The notes: a model not told the origin generated them from the sequence alone. Shown: positions 6,574 to 16,419, counted from the stretch's first letter. The stretch: DNA of 64,000 bases from Polaribacter sp. HaHaR_3_91 (GCF_019278525.1 NZ_CP058986.1:558001-622000); one strand, 5' to 3'. Translations and numbers: made by a program.

Positions 6574-9435
6574 TTAATGTGCCTGTAACCAGTTTTCTCC
6601 AATTCCCATTTCAACATCTAAAGGAACACTCATTTTAAAAGCGTTTTCCATTTCGTACTTTATAATAGGTCTAATAATTTCTAACTCGTCTTTATGCGCG
6701 TCAAAAACCAATTCATCATGCACTTGTAAAAGCATTCTAGATTTAAAACCTTCTTTTTCAAATCGATTATGAATGTTAATCATGGCTAGTTTTATAATGT
6801 CTGCAGCAGAACCTTGTATAGGAGCATTTACAGCATTTCTTTCTGCACCAGATCTAACCATGGCATTTCTAGAATTGATATCTTTTAAATATCGACGTCT
6901 GTTTAAGATGGTTTCTACATATCCATGTTCTCTAGCAAAATCTACTTGTGCAGACATGTATGCTTTTAACTTCGGATACGTTGCATAATAGGTGTCAATT
7001 AATTCTTTAGCTTCACTTCTAGATAAGTCAGTTTGATTACTTAATCCGAAAGCAGAAACTCCATAGACAATTCCGAAATTGACTGTTTTAGCGTTACTTC
7101 TTTGTTCTCTTGTAACTTCATCCAACGGAACGTTAAAAACTTTTGCAGCGGTAGAAGCATGAATATCTTCGCCGTTTTTAAAAGCTTCCATCATATTTTC
7201 TTCTTCACTTAAAGCTGCAATAATTCTTAATTCTATTTGAGAATAATCCGCCGCTAATAATACATAGTTTTCATCTCTTGGAATAAACGATTTTCTAACT
7301 TCTTTTCCTCTTTCTGTTCTAATAGGAATGTTCTGTAAATTCGGGTTGTTAGAACTCAATCTTCCTGTAGCAGCAACCGCTTGCATATATTCCGTATGAA
7401 TTCTTCCTGTTTTCGGATTCACTTCATTTGGCAATGCATCTACATACGTGCTTTGTAATTTTTTATACTGACGATATTCTTGAATATCTCTAATAATTTT
7501 ATGGTCTTTTGCTAAGAATGATAAAATATCTTCGCCTGTTTTATACTGACCTGTTTTTGTTTTCTTAGGTTTTTTAACTAATTCCATTTTCTCGAACAAC
7601 ACAATTCCTAATTGTTTTGGTGAAGCAATATTAAATTCTTCACCTGCTTGTTCGTAAATATTTTTTTCAAGTCTGTTGATGTCATCCGTTAAGGCAACAG
7701 ATAATTCTTTTAAGAAATCAATATCGATGTTAATTCCTTCAATTTCCATGGCTGTTAAAACCGAAACTAAAGGCAATTCAATAGTATTAAAAAGAGTGCT
7801 AACATTTCCGCTTTCTAATTCACCAGTAAAAAGTTGTTTTAATTGAAACGTGATGTCTGCATCTTCTACCGCATATTCTGTTTGATCTGCAACCGGCACA
7901 ACACGCATAGAAAGCTGATTTTTCCCTTTTTTACCAATCAAATCTACAATAGAAACCGGTTGATAATTCAAGTATGTTTCTGCCAACATATCCATATTGT
8001 GGCGCATATCTGGATTGATTAAGTAATGCGCAATCATGGTATCAAATAACTTCCCTTTTACAGGCATTTCATAATTCGATAACACTTTTATATCATACTT
8101 TAAATTATGACCTATTTTTTCGATTCCATCGGATGTAAAAAACGGACGAAATTCTTCTAAAATGGCTTTTGTTTCCTCTTGATCTTCAGGGAAAGAAACA
8201 TAATATCCTTTACCAACTTCGTAAGAAAAAGCAATTCCTATTAATTCCACTTCCAAAGCTCTTAAACCCGTAGTTTCTGTATCAAAACAAACCGAAGTTT
8301 GTTCCATTAATTTTTTAAGTAATAATTTTCTAGCAAAAGGCGAATCTATATGTTGGTAAAAATGACTCGTATCTTTTATCGATTTAAAACCAGATGCAAT
8401 TTCTTCTTCAGAAACACTTCCGCTTCCTGGTGCTGCAAATAAATCAAACTGACCTTCAGGAACTGGAGCTGCTTTTTTAGTTGATGATTTCTCAACTGCG
8501 CTCGAAGGGACATCTATAGAATTTTCGGCAGAATTCGCTTTTTCAGCGTTTTCTACAGCAAAAGTTCGTAAGAAATTGGTTAATAGATTTCTAAATTCTA
8601 ACTCGTTAAACAGTTCTGTTACCTTGTCCTTATCTGGCTGATCTAATTCAAAGTCTTTGGCATCAAAAGTTACCGGAACATCCAACATTATTGTTGCCAA
8701 TTGTTTAGAAAGCAAACCTAATTCTCCGTTTGCTTCTATTTTCTCTTTCATTTTTCCTTTTAGCTCGTGCGTATTTGCTAAAAGATTTTCCATAGAACCG
8801 TAAGCAGCTAAAAATTTCTTTGCGGTTTTTTCTCCAACTCCAGGTAAACCTGGGATATTATCTGCAGAATCTCCCATCATTCCTAAGAAATCGATGACTT
8901 GCTCAGGGTTTTCTACACCAAATTTTTCTTTAACTTCATCAACACCCCAAATATCATAACCACCACCAAAACGAGGTTTGTACATAAAAATATTCTCAGA
9001 AACTAACTGAGCAAAATCCTTATCTGGCGTTACCATATAGGTTTTATAACCTTCTTTTTCTGCTTGTTTAGAAAGTGTTCCAATAACATCATCTGCCTCA
9101 AAACCTTCTTTTACCATAATAGGAATGTGCATGGCTTTTAAGATTTCTTGTATGTAAGGAACAGCTAATTTAATCGCTTCTGGTGTTTCATCTCTGTTGG
9201 CTTTATAAGCTTCAAACATTTCTACTCTGTCTACACTTCCACCTTTATCAAAACAAACCGCTAAATGATCTGGTCTTTCACGCTTTATCACGTCTAAAAG
9301 CGAGTTCATAAAACCCATAATTGCAGATGTGTCTAAACCTTTGCTGTTAATTCTTGGGTTTTTTATAAAAGCATAATATCCTCTAAAAATTAATGCAAAA
9401 GCATCCACTAAAAAAACTCTTTTTTGATCTGACAT
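6574..9435 (-). CDS. polA: DNA polymerase I
   Basis: Family A repair polymerase, 953 aa, for Okazaki fragment processing and gap filling. All three domains are present. The 5'-3' exonuclease (residues 1-290) has FEADDVIGTL and the LPGVGEKTA helix-hairpin-helix. The 3'-5' proofreading domain starts near 382 with CFDTETTGL, so its DxE acid pair is kept. The polymerase domain has motif A DYSQIELRI (near 730), motif B RSNAKTVNFGIVYGVS and motif C QVHDELVFD (near 907). The linker at 290-345 is Ser/Pro/Ala-rich. First gene of a probable polA-amidase transcript. Confidence 0.97.
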   Translation of the reverse strand: MSDQKRVFLVDAFALIFRGYYAFIKNPRINSKGLDTSAIMGFMNSLLDVIKRERPDHLAVCFDKGGSVDRVEMFEAYKANRDETPEAIKLAVPYIQEILKAMHIPIMVKEGFEADDVIGTLSKQAEKEGYKTYMVTPDKDFAQLVSENIFMYKPRFGGGYDIWGVDEVKEKFGVENPEQVIDFLGMMGDSADNIPGLPGVGEKTAKKFLAAYGSMENLLANTHELKGKMKEKIEANGELGLLSKQLATIMLDVPVTFDAKDFELDQPDKDKVTELFNELEFRNLLTNFLRTFAVENAEKANSAENSIDVPSSAVEKSSTKKAAPVPEGQFDLFAAPGSGSVSEEEIASGFKSIKDTSHFYQHIDSPFARKLLLKKLMEQTSVCFDTETTGLRALEVELIGIAFSYEVGKGYYVSFPEDQEETKAILEEFRPFFTSDGIEKIGHNLKYDIKVLSNYEMPVKGKLFDTMIAHYLINPDMRHNMDMLAETYLNYQPVSIVDLIGKKGKNQLSMRVVPVADQTEYAVEDADITFQLKQLFTGELESGNVSTLFNTIELPLVSVLTAMEIEGINIDIDFLKELSVALTDDINRLEKNIYEQAGEEFNIASPKQLGIVLFEKMELVKKPKKTKTGQYKTGEDILSFLAKDHKIIRDIQEYRQYKKLQSTYVDALPNEVNPKTGRIHTEYMQAVAATGRLSSNNPNLQNIPIRTERGKEVRKSFIPRDENYVLLAADYSQIELRIIAALSEEENMMEAFKNGEDIHASTAAKVFNVPLDEVTREQRSNAKTVNFGIVYGVSAFGLSNQTDLSRSEAKELIDTYYATYPKLKAYMSAQVDFAREHGYVETILNRRRYLKDINSRNAMVRSGAERNAVNAPIQGSAADIIKLAMINIHNRFEKEGFKSRMLLQVHDELVFDAHKDELEIIRPIIKYEMENAFKMSVPLDVEMGIGENWLQAH

Positions 9436-9475
9436 TATATTTGTTTTGTGGTTTAAATTGATGAAAATTTGACCT

Positions 9476-9483
9476 CAAAAATA
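9476..9483 (-). promoter_or_regulatory. Likely -7 element of the polA promoter
   Basis: Reading the minus strand, TATTTTTG matches the Bacteroidota TAnnTTTG element about 40 bases before the polA ATG. The matching -33 is only TTTC with an 18-base spacer, so the promoter call is tentative. Confidence 0.35.
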
Positions 9484-9583
9484 GTGTTTTTTGAGATGCG
9501 AGAAAGGTACAAAACTTTAACAAGACGTTAAAATCCAATCGAAACTTAAAAACCTACCTTTGCCAACATTTTAAAATTTATTT

Positions 9584-10807
9584 ATGCCACGTTGGGTTTT
9601 TCCTTTAATCATATTAACTATTGTTATCACGCTTGTAGAAATTTATACGTTTCAAGCGTTTAAAACAGTCTCTAAAAGTAAAATAGTTCGTTATTCTTTT
9701 CTATTGATAAGTATCGCGGTATACATTAATTTTTTCATCACTTTCTTAACATATTCTAGAAGTGTAGGGCAAACGCCACAGTTTCAAATGGCCGTGGGTT
9801 TGTTGCTAACAATTTCTATTCCTAAATTGGTTATTATCATCTTGCTTTTTGGAGAAGATGCATATCGTTGGGTTTTAAAATTATTTTCTGCAATTTCAAG
9901 CGGAGAAACAAAACAGCTTGTAGGTAGAAGAAAGTTTATTTCGCAGATTGCTTTAGGTTTGGCAGCAATTCCTTTTGCAGCTTTTATTTACGGAATTATT
10001 CAAGGGAAATACAATTACAAAGTTTTAAAATACCAACTAAGCTTTAAAGATTTACCAGATGCTTTTGATGGTTATACCATTACGCAAATCTCAGACATTC
10101 ATTCTGGGAGTTTTACCAACAAAGAAAAAATTAAATATGGTGTAGATTTGATAAATCAGCAAAAATCGGACATAATGTTATTTACAGGTGATATTGTAAA
10201 TAATAAAGCAGATGAAATGGATGATTGGATGGATGTTTTTGATAAGTTAGAAGCAAAAGACGGTAAATATTCCATTCTTGGTAATCATGATTATGGCGAT
10301 TATATGGATTGGGATAATCCGCAAGACAAAATAGATAATTTTCAAAAAGTAAAAGATATTCACCAGAAAATAGGGTTCGATTTATTACTAGACGAGCACC
10401 GTTATTTAGAAAAAGACGGACAAAAAATTGCATTATTAGGCGTAGAAAATTGGGGAAAAGGATTCAACCAAGCGGGAGACCTTGCAAGGGCATCGGCAAA
10501 CATAAAACAAGAAGATTTTAAAATATTAATGAGTCACGATCCAAGCCATTGGGAAATCAAAGTAAAACAAGATCCTTTTAACTATCAACTTACGTTAAGT
10601 GGGCATACACATGGTTTGCAAATGGGAATCGAAATTCCGGGTTGGTTAAAATGGAGTCCTTCTAAATACGTTTACAAACAATGGGCAGGTTTGTATGAAG
10701 AATATGGTAGATACATTAATGTAAACCGAGGTTTTGGTTACCATGCATTTCCTGGTAGAGTAGGTATTTGGCCAGAAATTACAGTGATAGAATTGAAAAA
10801 AGGCTGA
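9584..10807 (+). CDS. Membrane-anchored metallophosphoesterase (YkuE-like)
   Basis: Calcineurin-type phosphoesterase, 407 aa, with several N-terminal membrane helices (about residues 5-25, 35-57, 68-90 and 122-142), then a catalytic domain on one face of the membrane. The five metal motifs are seen in order: ISDIHSG (near 170), TGDIV (near 202), GNHDYG (near 234), MSHDPS and SGHTHGLQMG. The domain layout matches YkuE/YaeI-type enzymes that act on lipid-linked phosphates, but the substrate here is unknown. A TACCTTTG -7-like box lies at 9555-9562, 21 bases before the ATG. It diverges from polA. Confidence 0.88.
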   Translation: MPRWVFPLIILTIVITLVEIYTFQAFKTVSKSKIVRYSFLLISIAVYINFFITFLTYSRSVGQTPQFQMAVGLLLTISIPKLVIIILLFGEDAYRWVLKLFSAISSGETKQLVGRRKFISQIALGLAAIPFAAFIYGIIQGKYNYKVLKYQLSFKDLPDAFDGYTITQISDIHSGSFTNKEKIKYGVDLINQQKSDIMLFTGDIVNNKADEMDDWMDVFDKLEAKDGKYSILGNHDYGDYMDWDNPQDKIDNFQKVKDIHQKIGFDLLLDEHRYLEKDGQKIALLGVENWGKGFNQAGDLARASANIKQEDFKILMSHDPSHWEIKVKQDPFNYQLTLSGHTHGLQMGIEIPGWLKWSPSKYVYKQWAGLYEEYGRYINVNRGFGYHAFPGRVGIWPEITVIELKKG

Positions 10808-10895
10808 TCCTCAGACCATTTAATTACTTTTCTATATATTTGTTAAGTTACAAGTGATTATTTATACGTTTTTTCCCCCTTAAAAAATCTATATT

Positions 10896-11189
10896 ATGGC
10901 AAAATTTGGTGATTTAATAAGTGCTGAAAAGCCTGTTCTAATTGACTTTTATAAAGATTGGAGCGAGGTAGATAATACCGTACATACTTTAAGAGATGTT
11001 GCTGCCGTTTTAGGTGATAAAGCTAAAGTAATTAAGATTGACATCGCTAAAAATGAAGCGCTTGCAGAAGCGTTGTTAGTTAAAGGAAATCCTACTTTTA
11101 TGATTTATAAAAATGGCGAAATGAAATGGCGCCAAACAGGTGCTCAAGATGCAAATACTTTAATTGGTTTGGTGCTCAAGTATCTTTAA
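10896..11189 (+). CDS. Thioredoxin-like protein lacking the CxxC active site
   Basis: A 97-residue protein with the thioredoxin fold signature but no redox cysteines; there is no Cys at all. The strand PVLIDFYKDW is followed by SEVDN where thioredoxins have CGPC. Later landmarks are kept: VIKIDIAKNEALAEAL, the cis-Pro stretch VKGNPTFMIYKNGE, and MKWRQTGAQ. It therefore cannot do thiol exchange, and a binding or chaperone-like role is inferred. Similar Cys-less thioredoxin-like proteins occur in other flavobacteria. Single gene, no close partner. Confidence 0.85.
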   Translation: MAKFGDLISAEKPVLIDFYKDWSEVDNTVHTLRDVAAVLGDKAKVIKIDIAKNEALAEALLVKGNPTFMIYKNGEMKWRQTGAQDANTLIGLVLKYL

Positions 11190-11192
11190 TTT

Positions 11193-11273
11193 TTAGAAGC
11201 TATTTCCTGCTTTCCACTATATCTTTTTGTTTAAAAAAAAAACAAAAAGGATGCCGTTACGATAATGGCTAGA
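11193..11273. repeat. Dispersed intergenic element, family A, copy 1
   Basis: This stretch (TAGAAGCTATTTCCTGCTTT..., a CTTTTTG/CAAAAAG hairpin core, then ...GGATGCCG and ATGGCTAGA) recurs at 39251-39333 and, in reverse, at 62829-62997. The hairpin core lies just after the thioredoxin-like gene and may also act as its terminator. Confidence 0.75.
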
Positions 11274-11293
11274 ATTTTTTTGTTTGCTAACTT

Positions 11294-11396
11294 TTGTCTT
11301 TTCGAGTTTCTAAGAGAATACTATTAGGACGCATAATTTGTGTTTCTATGCGATGAGATTTCTCAATCACCGAAAAGGCTCATTTCGAAATAACAA
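11294..11396. repeat. Palindromic intergenic repeat, family B, copy 1
   Basis: The ends are imperfect inverted repeats (TTGTCTTTTCGA against TTCGAAATAACAA). The inner part, GAGATTTCTCAATC...GCTCATTTCGAAAT, is shared with 58884-58983, and more loosely with the tandem copies at 62453-62799. Non-coding; probably a miniature mobile element. Confidence 0.65.
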
Positions 11397-11406
11397 TTTA
11401 TTTTTT

Positions 11407-12048
11407 TTATATTGACTTAAATACAAATCCTTTATCAGAAAAATGTTTTAATACTTTAGGTAGCGCATATTTCATTCTTTCAGAAGCTTTTACGCTATCA
11501 TGAAAAACAATAATGCTTCCTGGTTCAGTATTTTTTAAAACGTTTTCTAAACACTTTTCATTAGAAATTTTGGTGTCAAAATCTGCAGATAAAACACTCC
11601 ACATAATAATTTTGTAACCTTTTTCAATTAGTTGTTTTGCTTGGTTCTTTTTTATTTTTCCGTAAGGAGGCCTAAAGAGTTTCTGTGTAATTGTTGAAGT
11701 GTTAAATTGTTTAATTGTTTGCTCGCACTCTAAAGCATTTTTTACATAGGTGTTGGTTTCACTTTTCCAGCCCTTTAAATGGTTTTGGGTATGGTTGCCA
11801 ATGCTATGACCATCAGAAATAAGTTTACTGAATATTTCTGGATGATTTTGTATGTTTTTTCCAATACAAAAAAAGGTGGCTTTTGCTTGGTGTTTTCTTA
11901 ATTCAGTTAAAACAAACTCGGTGATTTCTGGCGTAGGTCCATCATCAAAAGTGAGAAAAATCTCTTTTTTATCAGAAAGAAAACGCCACGTATATGTAGA
12001 GAAAAATCTCATCATAAAACGTGGCGTTCTGGGGAAATAACTTTTCAT
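11407..12048 (-). CDS. Polysaccharide deacetylase family protein (NodB homology domain)
   Basis: Carbohydrate esterase family 4 enzyme, 213 aa, removing N-acetyl groups from a polysaccharide or peptidoglycan. The NodB motifs are in order: FLTFDDGPTPE (near 30, catalytic base and metal Asp), SIGNHTQNHLKG (near 85, two zinc His), RPPYGK (near 125), MWSVLSADFD and SIIVFHDS (near 183). No clear signal peptide; the N-terminus (MKSYFPRTPRFMMRFF) is basic and hydrophobic. It lies 10 bases downstream of the DUF2723 gene on the same strand, suggesting one operon in envelope glycan work. The true substrate is unknown. Confidence 0.9.
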   Translation of the reverse strand: MKSYFPRTPRFMMRFFSTYTWRFLSDKKEIFLTFDDGPTPEITEFVLTELRKHQAKATFFCIGKNIQNHPEIFSKLISDGHSIGNHTQNHLKGWKSETNTYVKNALECEQTIKQFNTSTITQKLFRPPYGKIKKNQAKQLIEKGYKIIMWSVLSADFDTKISNEKCLENVLKNTEPGSIIVFHDSVKASERMKYALPKVLKHFSDKGFVFKSI

Positions 12049-12058
12049 TTAAAAGGTG

Positions 12059-15000
12059 TTATTCTTCATCTGGCATTAGATGATCAAATAGTTTTACAAT
12101 GCTTATAAATTCGTTTTGTAAGTCATCTAAATATTCTTTATCTACTTCGCCTTGTTCTACTTGTGTAATAATGTTTCTGTACATGTACAACGTAGTATCA
12201 ATGTCATCAAAAATTAATTCAGTATCTTCCATAGAGAAAGTACTTAACCAAATTAATTTTTCTTTAAATAAATCAATCAATGTTCTAGCAGTTTCTCTAG
12301 CTTTTTTACTGTCTTTTAGATTGTAATAAGCTTCTGGGTATCCCATAGATAAACTATAATGATCAAAGTCTTTAATAGGCATTTTATCTAATGATAAATC
12401 TAAAATTTCTAAAGCTTTTGCTGTGTCTCCTTCTTTTGCGAAAGCTTCAGATAAACGCAATAAGCTATTACGCATAGAAATTGAATTTCTTTTGGTTTGT
12501 TCGTCTAAATAAATTTTACCATCGTTAATATTTCTCCAATCCCATTTCTGAACATTGGTGTACATTTTTTCGGTGTCTATTCTACCCATATCAAACAAGC
12601 TCTTGTTAGCCATAGGGGTTTTAATAGGTACTAACTTGTAAGCCAAACCATCTAACTGTAGGTAATCTTTTAGCCAAAGGTACTCTTCTGGAGCATTTGC
12701 GCCACCTGTAAAGTAAATTGGTCTTTCCCAATTGTTATTGGCAAGAATATCTAACATTAAAATTCTGTTCTTAAACAAAGCTCTATCATCAATAGTAATG
12801 TCTATGTATGGTAAAATTTTATCAGCATCTTTTTGTGCTACAATTCCGCTTTTTAAGACCGCTTCTTTATTAACAGGAAGTCTAATTTTATTAGTCGGAT
12901 AAAACTTTTCTTTCAGCCCATTTTCTGTTTCTACATAAGTTGCATCACTATCTGAAGCAATCCAACGCATAAAGTTTTTAATAGTCATCACAGAGTCTTT
13001 AAAACGCGGGTGATCCATAGAATAAGCAACATCTAAAGTTCCGTATTTGTATTGATCGTGTTCTAATTGAGACGGAATAGGAGCTGCCTTATAGGTAGCT
13101 CTTTTCATTTGGTCTATGTACCAATCTGTAGCAAAAAGTGAAGTGTTTACAAGTTTTACATCTGTTCTAAAGTCTTCTACCTCTTGCATGTACCAAAGTG
13201 GAAATGTATCATTGTCTCCAATGGTAAACATAATGGCGTTTTCGTCACAACTTTGTAAATATGCCTTCGCGTTTAAGTGTGTTGTGTATCTGTTAGAACG
13301 ATCATGATCATCCCAGTTTTGAGAAGCCATTAAAGTTGGTACTGCTAATAGAGAAACCAAAGAAACTGCAATGGCAATTGTTTTTTTATTACCAAAATTC
13401 TTAAAGTATTCATAGAGTGCAAGTACACCAAAGCCAATCCAAATGGCAAAAATGTAGAAACTTCCTACAACGGCATAGTCTCTTTCTCTAGGTTCAAATG
13501 GTTTAGGGTTTGTGTAAAATATAATAGCAAATCCTGTAAACGCAAAGAATAAGAAGAGTGTAAAGAAGTTTTCTTTATCCCATTTAATTTGATATAATAA
13601 ACCAATAATACCTAAAATTAACGGTAAAAAGTAGTATTTGTTTCTTCCTTTGTTTTCTAAGGTTTGAGAAGGTAGATCCTTTTGTGAACCTAATCTCATT
13701 TCGTCTAATGCATTAATTCCACTAATCCAATTTCCGTTAAAAATATCTAAGTTTCCTTGTATATCATTTTGCCTTCCAACAAAATTCCACATAAAATAAC
13801 GTCCGTACATGTAGCCAAACTGATAGCTCATCATAAACTTTACATTCTCTGCAAAAGTAGGTCTACGTTTACTGTTTTGCGGAATTCCAGCAATAGATTT
13901 GTACATTTTTTCTGAAGCAGGGTTTACCATTCTTGGTATAAAACCTTTGTGCTTGTCAGACCAGTTTGGTACAACTCCTTCGTAGTTATTTACAATCTCG
14001 TATTTACCATTTAATTTTTCATATTTTGGCTTATCATCTTTGTAAGGATTCTTTGCGTCTTGCTCTCTGTCGTAAGAATTTGAGTAATACGTGTCATAAA
14101 AAACATTAGCATCACCATATTGTTCACGATCATAATACGCTAATAATTCACGTGCACTAGAAGGATTATTTTCGTTAATTGTGGTGTTTGCGTTTGCTCT
14201 AATTGGTAACATCATCCAAGAAGAGAAACCAATCATAATAAATAATACAGAAAGGATTAAGGTGTTTGTGTGAATTTTATTTTTCTTACGAGTGTAGTTT
14301 AATCCTAAGTAAAATAATATAATTAAAATAATTGCAGCAATAATACTTCCAGAATTATAAGGCATTCCTATAGAATTGATAAAAAATAACTCTGAAGCAC
14401 TAAAGAATTTTAATGTAAACGGAAATAAGAATTTAAAGACAAACATTAACGCTAAAACAGAAATTACGGTTGCAATAGCAGTTGTTTTTATGTTGATGTT
14501 TTTATACGTCTTAAAGAAATATAACATTACAATAGCCGGAATAACCAACAAAGAAAGAATATGTACTCCAAATGATAATCCTACCACAAAACTGATTAAA
14601 ATTAACCATTTGTTTCCTCTAGCTGTGTGTAGTTCGCTTTCCCACTTTAAACCTAACCAGAATAATAAAGCCATTAAAAAAGATGACATTGCGTATACTT
14701 CTCCTTCTACGGCACTAAACCAAAAACTATCTGAAAAAGTGTATGCCAAAGCTCCTACTACAGAACTTCCTAAAATTGCTATGTATTTACCTTCTGAACC
14801 TTCACCATTTTTTAAAGCAAGTTTTAGAGCTAAATTAGATATAGTCCAAAACATAAACAAAATGGTGAATGCACTTGCTAATGCAGACATAAAGTTTACC
14901 ATTTTAGCAATATGTGTAATATCTGTAGTAAACATTGCAAAAAATGCACCTAACATTTGAAATAAAGGCGCTCCCGGTGGATGTCCAACTTCTAATTTAA

Positions 15001-15136
15001 CGGATGTAGAAATGTACTCTCCACAATCCCAGGCACTCACAGTTGGTTCTAGTGTAAGGTAGTATGTAATTAAAGCAATTACAAATGTTGCCCATCCTAA
15101 GATGATGTCCCATTTTTTAAAGTTTGCTGATGTCAT
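12059..15136 (-). CDS. DUF2723 family multi-pass membrane protein (putative glycosyltransferase, TMEM260-like)
   Basis: A 1025-residue integral membrane protein. The N-terminus carries the DUF2723 signature: EPTVSAWDCGEYI near residue 30, then KLEVGHPPGAPLFQML near 48. Acidic residues early in the first lumenal/periplasmic loop are typical of GT-C glycosyltransferases. Roughly ten to twelve hydrophobic helices lie between residues 10 and 610. A large soluble C-terminal region (about 620-1025) contains TPR-like helices near 905-1010. DUF2723 proteins are related to protein O-mannosyltransferase TMEM260; bacterial members have no settled substrate. It likely works with the deacetylase encoded 10 bases downstream. 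Confidence 0.88.
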   Translation of the reverse strand: MTSANFKKWDIILGWATFVIALITYYLTLEPTVSAWDCGEYISTSVKLEVGHPPGAPLFQMLGAFFAMFTTDITHIAKMVNFMSALASAFTILFMFWTISNLALKLALKNGEGSEGKYIAILGSSVVGALAYTFSDSFWFSAVEGEVYAMSSFLMALLFWLGLKWESELHTARGNKWLILISFVVGLSFGVHILSLLVIPAIVMLYFFKTYKNINIKTTAIATVISVLALMFVFKFLFPFTLKFFSASELFFINSIGMPYNSGSIIAAIILIILFYLGLNYTRKKNKIHTNTLILSVLFIMIGFSSWMMLPIRANANTTINENNPSSARELLAYYDREQYGDANVFYDTYYSNSYDREQDAKNPYKDDKPKYEKLNGKYEIVNNYEGVVPNWSDKHKGFIPRMVNPASEKMYKSIAGIPQNSKRRPTFAENVKFMMSYQFGYMYGRYFMWNFVGRQNDIQGNLDIFNGNWISGINALDEMRLGSQKDLPSQTLENKGRNKYYFLPLILGIIGLLYQIKWDKENFFTLFLFFAFTGFAIIFYTNPKPFEPRERDYAVVGSFYIFAIWIGFGVLALYEYFKNFGNKKTIAIAVSLVSLLAVPTLMASQNWDDHDRSNRYTTHLNAKAYLQSCDENAIMFTIGDNDTFPLWYMQEVEDFRTDVKLVNTSLFATDWYIDQMKRATYKAAPIPSQLEHDQYKYGTLDVAYSMDHPRFKDSVMTIKNFMRWIASDSDATYVETENGLKEKFYPTNKIRLPVNKEAVLKSGIVAQKDADKILPYIDITIDDRALFKNRILMLDILANNNWERPIYFTGGANAPEEYLWLKDYLQLDGLAYKLVPIKTPMANKSLFDMGRIDTEKMYTNVQKWDWRNINDGKIYLDEQTKRNSISMRNSLLRLSEAFAKEGDTAKALEILDLSLDKMPIKDFDHYSLSMGYPEAYYNLKDSKKARETARTLIDLFKEKLIWLSTFSMEDTELIFDDIDTTLYMYRNIITQVEQGEVDKEYLDDLQNEFISIVKLFDHLMPDEE

Positions 15137-15259
15137 AGTCGTTTTAATAATGTGTGGCGAATTTACTAATAAATATGAATTAAATTAGTTTGGGATTGGT
15201 ATTATAACTGATAATTTCATCTTAAATGTTTGTTAAATGTAAAAAAAAATAAAAAAATG

Positions 15260-15290
15260 TTTGCAGATTCTAAATAAAGGTTTAAATTTG
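15260..15290 (+). promoter_or_regulatory. Promoter of tRNA-Gln
   Basis: TTTG at 15260-15263, a 19-base spacer, and TAAATTTG at 15283-15290 match the Bacteroidota housekeeping promoter consensus. The tRNA begins 18 bases further on. Confidence 0.8.
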
Positions 15291-15307
15291 CACCCGCATT
15301 ACAGTAT

Positions 15308-15379
15308 TGGCCTATGGTGTAATTGGTAACACACCGGTTTTTGGTACCGACATTCAAGGTTCGAGTCCTTGTAGGCCAA
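15308..15379 (+). tRNA. tRNA-Gln (anticodon TTG)
   Basis: A 72-base cloverleaf. Acceptor TGGCCTA pairs perfectly with TAGGCCA (15372-15378), followed by discriminator A. The D arm is GTGT/ACAC around AATTGGTA. The anticodon loop TTTTGGT carries TTG, giving Gln. The T arm is present around GGTTCGAGTCC. The 3' CCA is not encoded. It lies between its own promoter and terminator, so it is an independent unit. Confidence 0.95.
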
Positions 15380-15384
15380 CTGCA

Positions 15385-15418
15385 AACCCTTTTAATCATT
15401 TGATTAAAAGGGTTTTTT
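15385..15418 (+). terminator. Terminator of tRNA-Gln
   Basis: A perfect 13-bp stem (AACCCTTTTAATC / GATTAAAAGGGTT) with a 4-base loop, followed by a T run. It lies 6 bases after the tRNA. Confidence 0.88.
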
Positions 15419-15465
15419 ATTTTTAGCTTTTTTTTTGTGTTGGTAATTGTGTCGGTTTTGTAAGA

Positions 15466-16104
15466 TTACTTATCAAGCAATAATACGCCAAATGAGGTTG
15501 GTGTATGAAAATCAGGAGTTTCTGTGTTTGGGTTTATCCAAGTAATCCAAGTAGGTTTAAATGTATTGTCTTCTTGTTGGTTGTATTTTGCTCTATAAAT
15601 TCCTGTTTCTATAGCTCCATTTTTTAACAAGTTTAGATCTTTTAAAGATTGAAGTGAAATTTCAATTTCTACAATAAAGTTATTTTTGTTTACTGACGTT
15701 TTAACTGCTATTTCTTGTGTGGGCCAATTCCAATTAAAATCGAATTCTCTATTTGGACGAGCTTTAAAATCCATAATTCTACCTGTAGTATCTATTTCTA
15801 AACAGTAATATGGGTCTAAAGAAGTATTACTTCTAAAAAATAATTCTACTCTATCAGAATCATTTATGCTTTTATTTTTATCACCAGAAGGATGTATGTG
15901 TGTCTGATGATCTTCTACTTTAAATTGGAAGAATATTTTTTCTGAAGTATGAAGGGCTCTCAATTCTATTTTCTTTACAGGTTTGTCATTCCAAGGAGAT
16001 GTAAAATTGGTTAAAGAATCTGCTTTTTTCCAAATTGGATTATTGCCATCTGCTGAAATATTTATTTCTGTATCTTTTATTAATTTTACGTTGTAGCTAT
16101 TCAT
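15466..16104 (-). CDS. Carbohydrate-binding family 9-like (DOMON-type) protein
   Basis: A 212-residue beta-rich protein resembling CBM9-like / DOMON domains (PF06452 type). Seen: DGNNPIWKKADSLTNFTSPW at the start, KKIELRALHTSEKIFFQFKV, a DSDRVELFF strand, LDPYYCLEIDTTGRIMDFKARPN and EIEISLQSLKDL, ending in FHTPTSFGVLLL. Family members bind sugars or heme/catecholates; here the ligand is unknown. I chose the ATG at 16104 rather than an in-frame GTG at 16176, because a TAAATTTG -7-like box (16122-16129, minus strand) lies between them. No signal peptide from this start, which is odd for this family, so the start is uncertain. Confidence 0.78.
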   Translation of the reverse strand: MNSYNVKLIKDTEINISADGNNPIWKKADSLTNFTSPWNDKPVKKIELRALHTSEKIFFQFKVEDHQTHIHPSGDKNKSINDSDRVELFFRSNTSLDPYYCLEIDTTGRIMDFKARPNREFDFNWNWPTQEIAVKTSVNKNNFIVEIEISLQSLKDLNLLKNGAIETGIYRAKYNQQEDNTFKPTWITWINPNTETPDFHTPTSFGVLLLDK

Positions 16105-16419
16105 TTGTAATTTTATGTTATCAAATTTATTTTCTTCCAATACGGGAATACTACCTTTTCTAGCAGATGTAATCACGGTTTGTCAAAAGATGATGTATTA
16201 CATCCAAAGTTACTATTTAAATTTCTTTTATAGTTTGTGAGTAGACGAAGTATTAAATGTTGTTGTTCTTTTGATATTTGTGTCTCTTTTTTTAGTCTTT
16301 TAGTTTCAAGTTTATTAAACAGATAGCGTTAATATAAATATCATCTAAGTTAAAAGGGATTCTACATAAATTTTATTTTTGTATTGAAATAGAATATTAA
16401 TCTTTAAAAATATATAAAA

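Noticed and set aside
14376..14960. A 194-residue plus-strand frame
   Set aside because: It lies fully inside the DUF2723 gene on the other strand and has no domain features.
15217..15399. A 60-residue frame on the minus strand across the tRNA-Gln gene
   Set aside because: It is the antisense of a clear tRNA and its terminator; composition is not protein-like.
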